NCBI GenBank assembly: GCA_023101725.1
Contig: JALJCO010012873.1
Coordinates: forward strand, 1,052,001 to 1,116,000
Reading direction: 5' to 3'
Length of the DNA stretch: 64,000 bases
Origin: Atherinomorus stipes
Lineage: Eukaryota > Chordata > Actinopteri > Atheriniformes > Atherinidae
Positions 46,189 through 56,250 of this stretch are shown in pieces. The notes under the pieces are model-generated. The model had not been told where the DNA came from, ran no database searches, and worked only from the letters and a program-made list of their open reading frames with translations. The first letter of the stretch is position 1. Each line of letters opens with the position of its first letter. A program made the translations under genes and the position numbers.

Positions 46189-46793
46189 TAACCCTTGGCC
46201 ACCCTGCTATTTTCTCCAGCCATCCTATGGCTACCCCTGAAACAATCTCTGTGTGCGCCCCTGTTACTACTGTGCAGCCCCTTTCAGACTTGCGCTGCAC
46301 AGTAGTAATAGTGCAGACTTTGTCCTTTATACCGCTTGCATTCAGACGTGTTCTGGTCTTTTACCTCTGAGATGTAGCGGACACGTACCAGCTGGTCCCC
46401 ATGTCATAAGAGCGGATACGTTGCGGCACATGGATAAACGCACAAGAAAATGTTCTGGACAGAGTGGAAGGGAGGAATTACAGAAAAACTGTCATGTCAT
46501 AAGTTCCCAATCGGCACCCCTCACCAAAACCGGAGCATCTACCACAGACAGCATTGTATTTCCGGCCAGGACATTCCCTCTCATCAGTAGTAATCAATCT
46601 GCTGGTTAGATTTGATCCTCTAACCTTTTAAGTTCACATTAAACACCTCTCCAAGCCTTTTACCATCTCAGAAACATTTCTATCCCAGTATTACCCTCCC
46701 TGACACCAAAAGCATCCAAAAGTGCATTGACAGCAGCACCACTAAGTTCCTGATGAGAGTGTGGAAATATGAGCACAACACCCCCCCCTCCCC

Positions 46794-46862
46794 CACACAC
46801 ACACACACACACACGCACACCCCCACACACACACACACACGCACACACACACACACACACAC
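46794..46862. repeat. (CA)n microsatellite
   Basis: Interrupted CA run preceded by a short C-run. Open frames over it are composition artefacts. Confidence 0.95.
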
Positions 46863-46865
46863 CCA

Positions 46866-47002
46866 CCAGTCACTACACTGGCTTCACGACTTCATTCAGA
46901 CTGAGTACAAGGTCTCTGTCCTCACCTTCCAATGCATCAACAGCAATGTCTCCCAATACCTGACAGAACACCACCCACAGCACCATCCTTCTGCTCGTCA
47001 AA
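46866..47002 (+). pseudogene. LINE (Rex1/L2-type) C-terminal fragment
   Basis: The plus strand reads LHWLHDFIQTEYKVSVLTFQ, CINSNVSQYL, resembling the C-terminal LHWLPV..RI.YK motif region of Rex1/L2 LINEs. It is truncated and directly abuts the minus-strand LINE. Confidence 0.6.
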
Positions 47003-48366
47003 GTAAAACTTATTTATAAAGCCCTTTTCACATATAGAAATCACAGAGTGCTAAACATAAAAGAGGTGTAATGATACAATATAATTGCATAAAATAGAAA
47101 AACAAAAAAAGAAAACACAGTCAAAACCAAACCAACCAAATACTTTTTCTAAATAAAATGGTCTTGAGGTGCTTTCTTAAAAGACACCACAGAAAAGGAC
47201 AAGTCATTCCAGGGTCCAGGGTCTGGGGCAATGCCAGGTCTTTGGGACCTTCAAGAGACTCTAGCCTGAACTAAAGGTGCGCCCTGAAGAATGGTGACAC
47301 AGAAATATACTGGGAGGGCTGGTCAGGCAACACTCAGAAGATCAAGACTAAAATTTCAAAATCATTTAGAAATTTAATGAGAAGAAAATTTGATAAAATA
47401 GGGTTGTGTGTGGACTCTTTTGGGCATACATGACAAGTCTGGCAGCAGAATTCTGCACTAACTGGAGTCCTATGAGAATCGTCATATCAAAACAAGTAAA
47501 GACAGGATTACAGTAATTGAGATGAGATAAAATCATGAATGATCATTTTGAGATCTGCTTTAGACAACATCCTCTTGACTTTTGAGATAGATCTCAAATG
47601 ATAAAACCAACTTCTGATCAACTGACGGGAATGACAGCTGAAACACCACCCCCAAGGTTTCTGAGTCTAGTTTGACCAGACAAGCCCAGAGGACCAAGGC
47701 TTTTCCTTCGAGGGATCTTTTTTTTTTTTTATCAGGTACAATGATCAGAGTTTCTGCTTTACTTGAATTTCAGTTCTATCCAATTCAATTCAACACACAG
47801 CCATGGGAAAAATTAAGAGACCACCCTTGTCATCCAAAAATAATGGTCATGCAATCGAGTACCAACTGTGGTGTGAATCATGTGACTAAAAGAGACTGAA
47901 AAGAAAATATCGAATGCCTAAAAGCACTGTTTTTGACAGTACAATGCCAAGGCTATTGATGTAAGAACTTAATAACTAAAAACATTATCAAGAAAAGCAT
48001 GGAAAATGGCTAGATATCAGTTCTTAAATGAAACTCTTATGAGCTATTTTTGTTGTTATCATTATATCTGTCCGGACAAATGGAGTTTTAGTAGCATCTC
48101 AAGGCATTAAAATGACCAAGAAATATAAGAAAACAAGGGTGGTCTCTTAATTTTTTGCATGACTGTAGTTTATTGTTCATGTCTGCTTAAGTCAACATTG
48201 GACAGCCAAATCATTTAATTCTAACATGAACAAAAGAAACAAAAGGATTAATCTTAAATAACTTGCCCCTTCAATTTGTCTGATGGTAGTTTGAATAGAG
48301 CCAGTTTTTGATAGAAGACATAAATTCCACTAAGACTGCAGATAAAAATTTAAATTCTGAGTCATT
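47003..48366 (-). pseudogene. Rex1-like LINE, 3' part on the minus strand, split by the L1
   Basis: This sequence resembles the 3' untranslated and C-terminal part of Rex1-type LINEs read antisense, with its 3' end near 47003 (ATTTATAAAGCCCTTTTCAC-like). Immediately left of the L1 the minus strand continues the reverse-transcriptase frame: NDSEFKFLSAVLVEFMSSIK, then NWLYSNYHQTN and a stop. It is degenerate. The catalytic part lies on the other side of the insertion at 58516-58770. Confidence 0.7.
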
Positions 48367-48379
48367 AAAAGAACAACAC
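48367..48379 (+). repeat. L1 target-site duplication, upstream copy
   Basis: AAAAGAACAACAC, identical to 58503-58515. The upstream copy is preceded by ...GTCATT and followed directly by the L1 5' end. Confidence 0.9.
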
Positions 48380-48507
48380 CCCAGCATGCCGTGCTAGAGA
48401 GCAGTAGCACGCACCCTGAGCTCCCGACAATAGCCAAACAATTCAACTTGTTCACCACTTAAACTTTGCAAATTGAGCCCAGATCTACATGTCTGAATAA
48501 GATATAG

Positions 48508-49398
48508 ATGCAAGGTCTTAGAAGTCTCGGCCCTGTTGGAAATACAGCTGAAATTCCAAAGAAGCAAAGAAAACGCATGCCAAAGCAAACGCCAAAAACC
48601 ATGTCGGAGGAAGACGAACACAGCTACGCCGATCTGACTCTGGCAGATCTGATGAAAGAGATAAAAAACGGAACGGCTGTCTCCAAACAGATCTCAGCTA
48701 AAGTGGATCATATTCAAGCATCGGTGACCTCCATGGAGAACAATCTCGCAGCTTTGACAGCGCGGGTCGAAACAATGGAACAACGGATCAGTGACGTAGA
48801 AGATCAGGGCAAAAAGTCCGAGTCTCGTCTTGAGCTCGTGGAAAAAGAACTGCAGAGGATGAATGCGAAGGTAATCGACCTGGAAACCCGCAGCAGGAGG
48901 TACAATCTCAAAATTAATGGCCTACCTGAAGGTAGAGAAGGTCCTGATCCATTAGCATTCTTTGAGACCTTCTTTCCAAACCTCTTTGGAACTGATTCGG
49001 GTCTACCCAGACGCATTGAGCTCCAGACAGCGCACAGATCTCCAGCCACCCGCCCACCTGACGGTGAGCGCCCGCGGAATGTGTGGGTTCGATTTCTCCG
49101 ACTTCAGGAAAAAGATAAAGTTCTTCAACTCTCTCGGTCAAGAAAAACCCTGACATTTGAAAACTCGAGGATAATGATTTTCCCCGATGTCTCCGCTGAG
49201 TTGCTGAACGAAAGAGCGAAATTGTTCTCTGAGGCCAAGCTCATCCTCCGGGAAAACGATATCAAATTTGGAATATACTACCCTTCAGTTCTCCGATTTG
49301 TCTTCAAAGGACAAAGGAAAGCTTTCCGAACCAAGGAGGAGATTGACACTTTCCTTGCAGAAAACGGCCTCTATCGAAAACAAAGAGGGCCGAAGTGA
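48508..49398 (+). CDS. L1 ORF1 protein (coiled coil, RRM-like core, C-terminal domain)
   Basis: This is the 296-residue nucleic-acid-binding chaperone of the L1 RNP. After a basic N-terminus, residues ~50-130 form a coiled coil with regular heptads (ISAKVDHIQASVTSMENN, RVETMEQRISDVEDQ). An RRM-like core follows (SRRYNLKINGLPEG), then a C-terminal domain (RNVWVRFLRLQEKDKVLQLS, GIYYPSVLRFVFKG). This layout is that of the L1 ORF1p/Transposase_22 family. Alternative starts are the in-frame ATGs at 48577 and 48601; the latter begins MSEEDEHSYADLTLADLM and may be the true N-terminus. No stop or frameshift is visible. Confidence 0.9.
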   Translation: MQGLRSLGPVGNTAEIPKKQRKRMPKQTPKTMSEEDEHSYADLTLADLMKEIKNGTAVSKQISAKVDHIQASVTSMENNLAALTARVETMEQRISDVEDQGKKSESRLELVEKELQRMNAKVIDLETRSRRYNLKINGLPEGREGPDPLAFFETFFPNLFGTDSGLPRRIELQTAHRSPATRPPDGERPRNVWVRFLRLQEKDKVLQLSRSRKTLTFENSRIMIFPDVSAELLNERAKLFSEAKLILRENDIKFGIYYPSVLRFVFKGQRKAFRTKEEIDTFLAENGLYRKQRGPK

Positions 49399-50426
49399 CC
49401 AATCATGATGAGATAAGTAGATTGAATTATTGCTTTTTGAACGCAAAGTAAAATGAATGTTGCAACCCCTTTTGTATGTCAACTCAGCTGATTAACCAAA
49501 GGAAGCCTATTTGTTTATACCGAACTTCATGCATATCAAAGAACTAATTTCTTAATGAAGCCCAATTAACTCACAAGAGGAAGGGGGCCATGTTATCCTA
49601 TATAGGCTATAGCCTTTTTTTTTTTTCCCAACCCTTTTTTTTTTAAAGCCCACCTGTATTTTCACTGCATATGCTAAAAATGAGCTGCTTGCATTTCTGT
49701 TTTAAGTTATAGCCTATTTTCCGTAAAATATTTGTACATTAAGGATGGTTAAGCCCATGACTGGCTTCTTCCCCTTAAATAGAAATCTGGCTGATTTAAA
49801 ATTTTGGTTGCCTTTTTGCTTCCTACTGAACATGATTATAATTTTTGAATAAAATATATAGCTCACCGCCAGGTATCTAATTTTTATGTTATTTTTTTTT
49901 TTTTTTCTCTCTCTTGTTGGGCTGATTTATAGGCTAGGCTATGTTTAATAAAACGATAAAGAGTTGAATTGAAATTTTATAAAATGTAGAGTCAAGGTGT
50001 ACATTTGTGCACTTGTATCTGAGTATATGCAGATATGTATATATACTGTTTGTCTATACTATTTGCATACCATGTATAGGCCTTTGCAGCTCATTTATTT
50101 TCCATTTATTTTTGTGGTTCTTGAACCAGTTGATAAGCTTATTGCTACCTGAAAGGCTGGGACAGAAGGGGGGGACGAGAAGCACATCCCAGATTAGGGG
50201 TAATTGGGAAGTGCGGGCAAGGCTGAGGCCTATAGGGGGGTAGGGAGCCTGGCGGAGAGGGGGTGCCAGGAGGGAAACAAAATGAGGGTTAGCGATTTCA
50301 GCATGAGTAATATGATAAATAGTTTACTTTTTATTTTATTTTATTTTTTCTTTTCTTCCTTTCTCTTATGTTTGTTAAAAATGTCACTATATACATTTCC
50401 CCTTCCTTCTCTCTCTCTCTCTTCGC
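49399..50426 (+). other. L1 inter-ORF region
   Basis: About 1 kb of AT-rich sequence with several T-runs (around 49616-49643 and 49893-49907) and no coding potential. It is long for an L1 inter-ORF spacer but contains no visible insertion boundary. Confidence 0.6.
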
Positions 50427-53400
50427 ATGTCCTTTTTTTCCCCCTGTCATTGCTTGCAAGCAATTATGACAAATACTTCAGAGATTTTTAAAGGGAGCAC
50501 AGTTAAATTAATATCATGGAATGTCAAAGGTCTTAATATTCTAGCTAAATGTAATAAGGTATTGGCACATCTCCTTCAACTTAAAGTGCAAATTGCCTAC
50601 TTACAAGAAACTCATTTGAAGTCTGGACATCAAAGCTGTCTAAGGAAATCTTGGGTAGGACAGGTATTCAGCTCCAGCTTTTATAGTAAAGCAAGAGGTG
50701 TCGCAATTCTGATAAACAAAAACACACCTTTTGAATCAACTAATATTATATCAGATACAAATGGTAGATATATTATAGTTTCAGGTTTACTGTACAACAC
50801 ACCAGTTGTCTTGGCAAATGTATATGCACCAAATGTACAAGATAGTAAATTTATAGAAAAATTGCTGCTATTACTACCTGATTTGAATCTAAACCACCTC
50901 CTGTTAGGAGGCGATTTCAACACTGTTATGTCTTCGTTAGATCGCTCTGCTAGTAAAAACTTCACTCCCTCTCCGTTTTCCCGTTGCATTTCATCTTTTC
51001 TTGATCAATTCGGTATTTCAGATGTGTGGAGGGTGTTAAACCCTTCAATTCGTCAGTACTCATTTTTCTCTTCAGTACATCATTCTTTTTCACGTATTGA
51101 TTATTTTTTTATTGATAATAAATTATTACCCCTAGTGCACAATTGTATCTATCACACTATTGTTATATCTGACCACGCACCTTTGGAGCTTCAGCTGGTA
51201 TTTCCAGAGAAAGTCTATTGTTCCAAGCAGTGGCGCCTCAATATATTATTACTTGCAAATCAAGACTTTACTGAGTATGTGCAAAAACATATAAAGATAT
51301 TCTTAGATACTAATGTAACACCGGACATCTCTCCTGTCATATTGTGGGAAGCCTTTAAGGCATATATACGTGGCCAAATAATCTCTTACACCACGAATCT
51401 CAATAGACAGCGCTTAAAAAGATCTGGGGAAATTATGGAGTGTATCTCTAAGATTGATGACATATATGCTATTTCACCTACACCAGAACTCTATAAAGAA
51501 AGATTATCTCTTCAAATGGAATTTGACTTGATTGCCACAAGGCAGGTGGAAGCACAGCTACTAAAATCAAAACAGGCTGTCTTTGAAAATGGGGAAAGGG
51601 CAAGCAGATTATTAGCTCATCAACTTAAGCAAAAAGCCGCCTCCCGTCAAATACAACAACTTCACTCTCAAGACGGATCAATTTTAAAGGACCCTCAGGA
51701 AATAAATGATCAATTTAAAATGTTCTTTTCTAGTCTCTATACCTCACAATCACTTAATAACCCTGCTGTCTTTCACAATTTTTTTAAGGACCTACCAATT
51801 CCCCTTTTGGATCCTACAATGAAGAGCAGTCTCGACAAACCCTTTACGATAACTGAAATCACAGAAGCTCTGAAATCAATGCAAAATGGCAAGTCACCTG
51901 GTCCAGATGGATTTCCTCCTGAATTTTTTAAAACTTTTTATATTCAACTTGTACCACTTCTAGCCAAAGTCTTTTCCTTTTCCTTTGACACACTAGCTCT
52001 GCCTGAGACCTTTTACCAAGCCACTATAATTTTGATCCTTAAGAAAAATAAAGATCCTTTAGTTTGTAGCTCGTATCGCCCAATATCACTCTTAAATGCA
52101 GATTATAAAATTCTGGCTAAGGCTATAGCACTTCGTTTGGAAAAAGTCTTGCCTTCTTTAATTTCTCCAGATCAGACTGGTTTTATAAAGAATAGGCTCT
52201 CCTTCTCAAATCTGAGGCGTTTATTCAACATTATGTATACCAAAACAGCATCGACCCCTGAAGCAGTCATTTCAATGGATGCAGAGAAAGCTTTTGATCG
52301 GATTGAATGGGATTATCTTTTTAGGACATTACAACATTTTGGTTTCGGAAACAATTTTATTTCTTGGATCAAAATTATATATAAAACTCCTCTTGCTTCT
52401 GTCAGATCAAATGATATATCTTCTCCATACTTTTCTCTTAACCGTGGTACTAGACAAGGATGTCCGCTCTCCCCTCTATTGTTTGCGCTAGCTATTGAAC
52501 CTCTCGCTATTGCCATACGCAACAACAGGGATGTGTGCGGTATCGTTAGAGGTGATCAGGAGCATTTGATTTCACTTTATGCTGATGATATTTTATTGTA
52601 TGTATCCAACCCATTGATATCTGTTCCGCCTATCTTGCATACCCTATCTATATTTGGAAAGGTTTCGGGATATAAACTAAATCTAGAAAAAAGTGAAATG
52701 CTGCTGCTCCACAAGCCCTCTTCAGATTGTAGGCTCTCTAATTTACCATTTAAATTGGTGTCGACGCAGTTCACATATCTGGGTATAACTGTTACACGCT
52801 ATTATAAAGATCTGTTTAAAGCTAACTTTCTTCCATTGCTTGAAAAAGTGAAGCTAGATCTTGAACGTTGGTCTTTATTGCCGATATCCCTTTTAGGACG
52901 TATTAATTCAATTAAAATGACTCTACTCCCTAAATTTATCCATTTGTTTCAGTCCATTCCAGTTTTTATTCCAAAGTATTATTTTAACTCAATAGATCAA
53001 CTAGTTACTACTTTTATCTGGAACAAAAAAACACCTAGGTTACGTAAATCTCTTCTACAAAGACCAAAGAAACTAGGAGGTCTGGCCCTGCCTAAGTTTC
53101 AATTTTATTATTGGTCTGCAAATATCAGATGCATGACACTTTGGATGAACTTTCAGGACACTTCAGAACAGCCTGCTTGGTTACAGATTGAAAAATCTTC
53201 ATGTCATTCTTCATCACTTCCTGCACTCCTGTCTTCATCTTTACCTTGCAAAATTGCATGTTATACAACCAACCCAGTGGTAAAAAACTCACTAAGAATA
53301 TGGCTACAGTTTAGAAGACATTTTCATCTGCATGCCACCTCAGTTTATACTACTATCCATAACAATCACCAATTTCCACCATCATGTCAGGATACAGCAT

Positions 53401-54290
53401 TTGCTATTTGGTCAAGAAAAGGTATCAAAACAATAATGGACTTGTTCATTAATAACGGCTTTGCATCTTTTGAACAATTAGTGGAGAAATATGATCTCCC
53501 AAAATCCAATTTTTTCCGTTATTTACAAGTCAGGAACTTTGTAAGGCAAACGTTCAACGATTTTCCAACTGCACCGGTTAAATCGACTTTAGATTCTATC
53601 TTAAAATATGGCCTAGATAACAACGCTAAGATAGCTACCATATATTCTTTTATCTCTTCTCAATTTAGTCCCTCTATGTCAAAGATCAGAACACAGTGGG
53701 AAACAGACTTAGAATACTGTTTTACAGAGAGCGAATGGAAACAAGCTCTAGAAAGAGTACATTCATCATCTCTATGTGCCAGGCATTCCTTAATTCAGTT
53801 TACATTTTTACACCGTATGTACTATTCCAAAACAAGACTGAAGAAAATGTACAAAGATATAGATGAAACATGTGAGCGCTGTCACGCTGAACCAGCAACA
53901 CTTATTCATATGTTCTGGCAATGTCCCAGATTGTCATACTTCTGGTCTAATATATTTAAAACCTTTTCTACAATATATGAAGTCCAAATAGATCCCTGTC
54001 CACTGATTGCTCTATTTGGAATCGCCCCTAACAATACATGTCTGGAAAGGTCAACCCTTGAGGCTCTGGCATTCACTACGCTGCTTGCAAGACGGCTGAT
54101 ACTTATGGACTGGAAAAAAGCCACACCACCTTCACACTCCAGATGGATTATAGATATAATGCAATATCTAAAACTAGAAAAAGTAAGATTCACCTTAAAA
54201 GGTAGCACAGATTCATTTTTTGCCTCTTGGAACCCTTTCTTGAGCTATATTAGAAAAATTAATGTAATTTCTGATCAACTGGAAAACTGA
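50427..54290 (+). CDS. L1 ORF2 protein: APE endonuclease and reverse transcriptase, intact
   Basis: This 1287-residue ORF drives target-primed reverse transcription. The N-terminal APE-type endonuclease has the expected motifs in order: LISWNVKGLN (~30), QETHL (~60), NVYAPN (~131), LLGGDFNTV (~160), SRIDYFFID and SDHAPLEL (~246). The reverse transcriptase follows: NGKSPGPDGFPPEFF (~490), SYRPISLLNADYKILAKAIA, VISMDAEKAFDRIEWDYL (~613), RGTRQGCPLSPLLFALAIEP and the catalytic SLYADDILLYVS (~717). A zinc-knuckle-like CERCHAEPATLIHMFWQC lies near 1150. All catalytic residues I can identify are present. Initiation could also be at the ATG at 50466. The length is normal for L1 ORF2. Confidence 0.95.
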   Translation: MSFFSPCHCLQAIMTNTSEIFKGSTVKLISWNVKGLNILAKCNKVLAHLLQLKVQIAYLQETHLKSGHQSCLRKSWVGQVFSSSFYSKARGVAILINKNTPFESTNIISDTNGRYIIVSGLLYNTPVVLANVYAPNVQDSKFIEKLLLLLPDLNLNHLLLGGDFNTVMSSLDRSASKNFTPSPFSRCISSFLDQFGISDVWRVLNPSIRQYSFFSSVHHSFSRIDYFFIDNKLLPLVHNCIYHTIVISDHAPLELQLVFPEKVYCSKQWRLNILLLANQDFTEYVQKHIKIFLDTNVTPDISPVILWEAFKAYIRGQIISYTTNLNRQRLKRSGEIMECISKIDDIYAISPTPELYKERLSLQMEFDLIATRQVEAQLLKSKQAVFENGERASRLLAHQLKQKAASRQIQQLHSQDGSILKDPQEINDQFKMFFSSLYTSQSLNNPAVFHNFFKDLPIPLLDPTMKSSLDKPFTITEITEALKSMQNGKSPGPDGFPPEFFKTFYIQLVPLLAKVFSFSFDTLALPETFYQATIILILKKNKDPLVCSSYRPISLLNADYKILAKAIALRLEKVLPSLISPDQTGFIKNRLSFSNLRRLFNIMYTKTASTPEAVISMDAEKAFDRIEWDYLFRTLQHFGFGNNFISWIKIIYKTPLASVRSNDISSPYFSLNRGTRQGCPLSPLLFALAIEPLAIAIRNNRDVCGIVRGDQEHLISLYADDILLYVSNPLISVPPILHTLSIFGKVSGYKLNLEKSEMLLLHKPSSDCRLSNLPFKLVSTQFTYLGITVTRYYKDLFKANFLPLLEKVKLDLERWSLLPISLLGRINSIKMTLLPKFIHLFQSIPVFIPKYYFNSIDQLVTTFIWNKKTPRLRKSLLQRPKKLGGLALPKFQFYYWSANIRCMTLWMNFQDTSEQPAWLQIEKSSCHSSSLPALLSSSLPCKIACYTTNPVVKNSLRIWLQFRRHFHLHATSVYTTIHNNHQFPPSCQDTAFAIWSRKGIKTIMDLFINNGFASFEQLVEKYDLPKSNFFRYLQVRNFVRQTFNDFPTAPVKSTLDSILKYGLDNNAKIATIYSFISSQFSPSMSKIRTQWETDLEYCFTESEWKQALERVHSSSLCARHSLIQFTFLHRMYYSKTRLKKMYKDIDETCERCHAEPATLIHMFWQCPRLSYFWSNIFKTFSTIYEVQIDPCPLIALFGIAPNNTCLERSTLEALAFTTLLARRLILMDWKKATPPSHSRWIIDIMQYLKLEKVRFTLKGSTDSFFASWNPFLSYIRKINVISDQLEN

Positions 54291-54661
54291 AGGGAATCAT
54301 ATCAGCTGTCTCTTGAGTCTGATAGGTGGGTGGAAGGCTGGGTTGATGTTAAAGGTGTGTGCGAATGGGCTTTGAAACATGGGCCACTGGGTTTATCTAG
54401 GAGCCTTATGCCCCAGGCTCTCCATCGCCGGAGTAGGCAGGGGTATAGAAGTAGAGCATGCATGTGTATCAGGGATCTGGTGTCCCCACTTCAATACCTG
54501 ATATTTTCTGTGTTCCTGAATTTATGGAATTTATGATTTTTATGGGGATTCACTGATTGTATTTATCTGCTGCTTAATAAGGGGAAAGTTTTGTTTATAT
54601 GCATTCCTTTATTTACATGTATATGTATGTGTGTGTATGTATGTGTATGGGTATATGTGTG

Positions 54662-54666
<5 letters not shown>

Positions 54667-54719
<53 letters not shown>
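54667..54719. repeat. (TA)n microsatellite in the L1 3' region
   Basis: Near-perfect TA dinucleotide run, flanked on both sides by GTATGT-rich sequence. Confidence 0.95.
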
Positions 54720-54720
<1 letters not shown>

Positions 54721-55977
54721 GTATATGTATGTATGTGTATGTGTGTATATATGTACATGTGTATGTATGTATGTATATATATACTTTTTCTTTTTTTTGT
54801 TGTTTGTTTGTTTGGTAGTTCTATTTATTTACTTAGAAAAGGGAAAAAAATAATTTTTTGCTATTTCGGTTTATGTTTCTTTTTTTTTGTTTGTTTGTTT
54901 TGCTTTATTTTGTTTTTTTCTTGTTGCTGTTGTGTATGATTGGTTGTGTGTGGGGGGGGTGTGAGGGTTGACAGCTGTGGTAAGGGTTGTGGGTTGCTGC
55001 CTCTATGGGAGGTGGTAAGGGTGGTAGGTTCCTTTGTCAGCTGGGGTTGTTGAGAGAACAAGACAAGGGAGAAGTGCTGTGTTGGACAGCCTGCGTCCCA
55101 CCTGTGCTGTGCATCCACAGGCTCAAATGATCTTGAGTCGGCGAGGCACTACGCGCGGACAGAACAACCTGGCACATGGACAGGAAATGCAAATAAGGTT
55201 TTTTGCGGAGCAAGGTAATTGTGGACAACATAAGATATTAAGTGGAAGAAAGAGGAAAGCGGAATAAAATGATGGCGACTGACAGGGTGTAGCTCTGGTT
55301 ACATCTGCTCTCAGCCTCTGTTTCTGCAGCTCCAGCCACCCCGCAGCTGCTGGGTGCCAGCGCTGCGTCTGTTCTCTCCAATCGAGAGGCATGTTTGATC
55401 TAAACCTGGAGAACTGGGGAAAGTGAGGTTGCTGAGTTTTGGTGTTTGGACAGAAACCATTACCTCTCATTGATAAGCAAGATTTCATACATTGTTGGCC
55501 TACTTAGTGAAGAGCTTTGGCTTGGGAGAAGCATGTAGATAATAAGCCTATTGCTACTCTTTTTTAGTGACTTTGTGAAGGAGATTAGAAGGTTTTTGAC
55601 AACAGTGAGAGGAAGAGATGCAGAAGAACTTTGACAGGAAGTTAAGGCATAGAATTTGGGAGTGGCTGGTGAGATTGGTGGAAAGGAGGCTTAATGGTAT
55701 AAACAGTTTGAACGTGAATAGGATGACTTGGCCCGGTGCTCCTTTGGATGGTTAATACTGGCATTGAAAGTTGGGAGCGAGAGAGAGGGGGTAGAGATCG
55801 CCTCTGCGGCCACCCCGGGCCTGGGCAGAATGGGTGGGCAAGAGAAGTTAAGAGGGGAGGGTGGCTGGGGTAGGCACTGGTTGCAAGCAAAGAGGCCGTC
55901 TGGGGGTGGGGAGATGGGGACTAGCAGATGTTACGGTGGAGGTGTGGGTAGGTTAGTGGCAGAAGGAGTCGTGGGAA

Positions 55978-56250
55978 AGAGGGGGGGTGGGAAGGGGAGG
56001 AGATGGAGCGGGCGGGAGGGGGGGGGGGGGCGAGGGGGAGCGGGGGGGGGGGGGGGCCCGCGGGGGGGCTGGGGGAGGGGGAGGGGGTGCCGGGGGGGAT
56101 AAGAGGCGGTGGGGGGGTTGGGGGGGAGGGGGGGGATGGGCGATAGGGCAGATGGTTGCGCCGGGAAGGAGTGTTGGCTGGGGGGGTGAAGGATAGGAAT
56201 GCCGGAGGAGGTGGGAGAAAGGGTAAGGGAAAGGGAAAGTGGGAGGGGGG
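55978..56250 (+). repeat. Very G-rich low-complexity tract inside the L1 3' region
   Basis: Long G-runs (up to ~15) are broken by single A, C or T bases, densest at 56010-56150. The plus strand has many overlapping G-quadruplex-type patterns. Long open frames here are composition artefacts. Such runs are also prone to base-calling error, so exact lengths are unreliable. Confidence 0.85.

Noticed and set aside
54591..54939. Overlapping open frames rich in Tyr/Ile/Val
   Set aside because: They are translations of the (TA)n and T-rich tract in the L1 3' region.
55123..55488. Possible espnl exon at 55300-55400 on minus (Trp/Gln-rich reading)
   Set aside because: It lies inside the duplication-bounded L1 insertion and has no ankyrin or espin feature.
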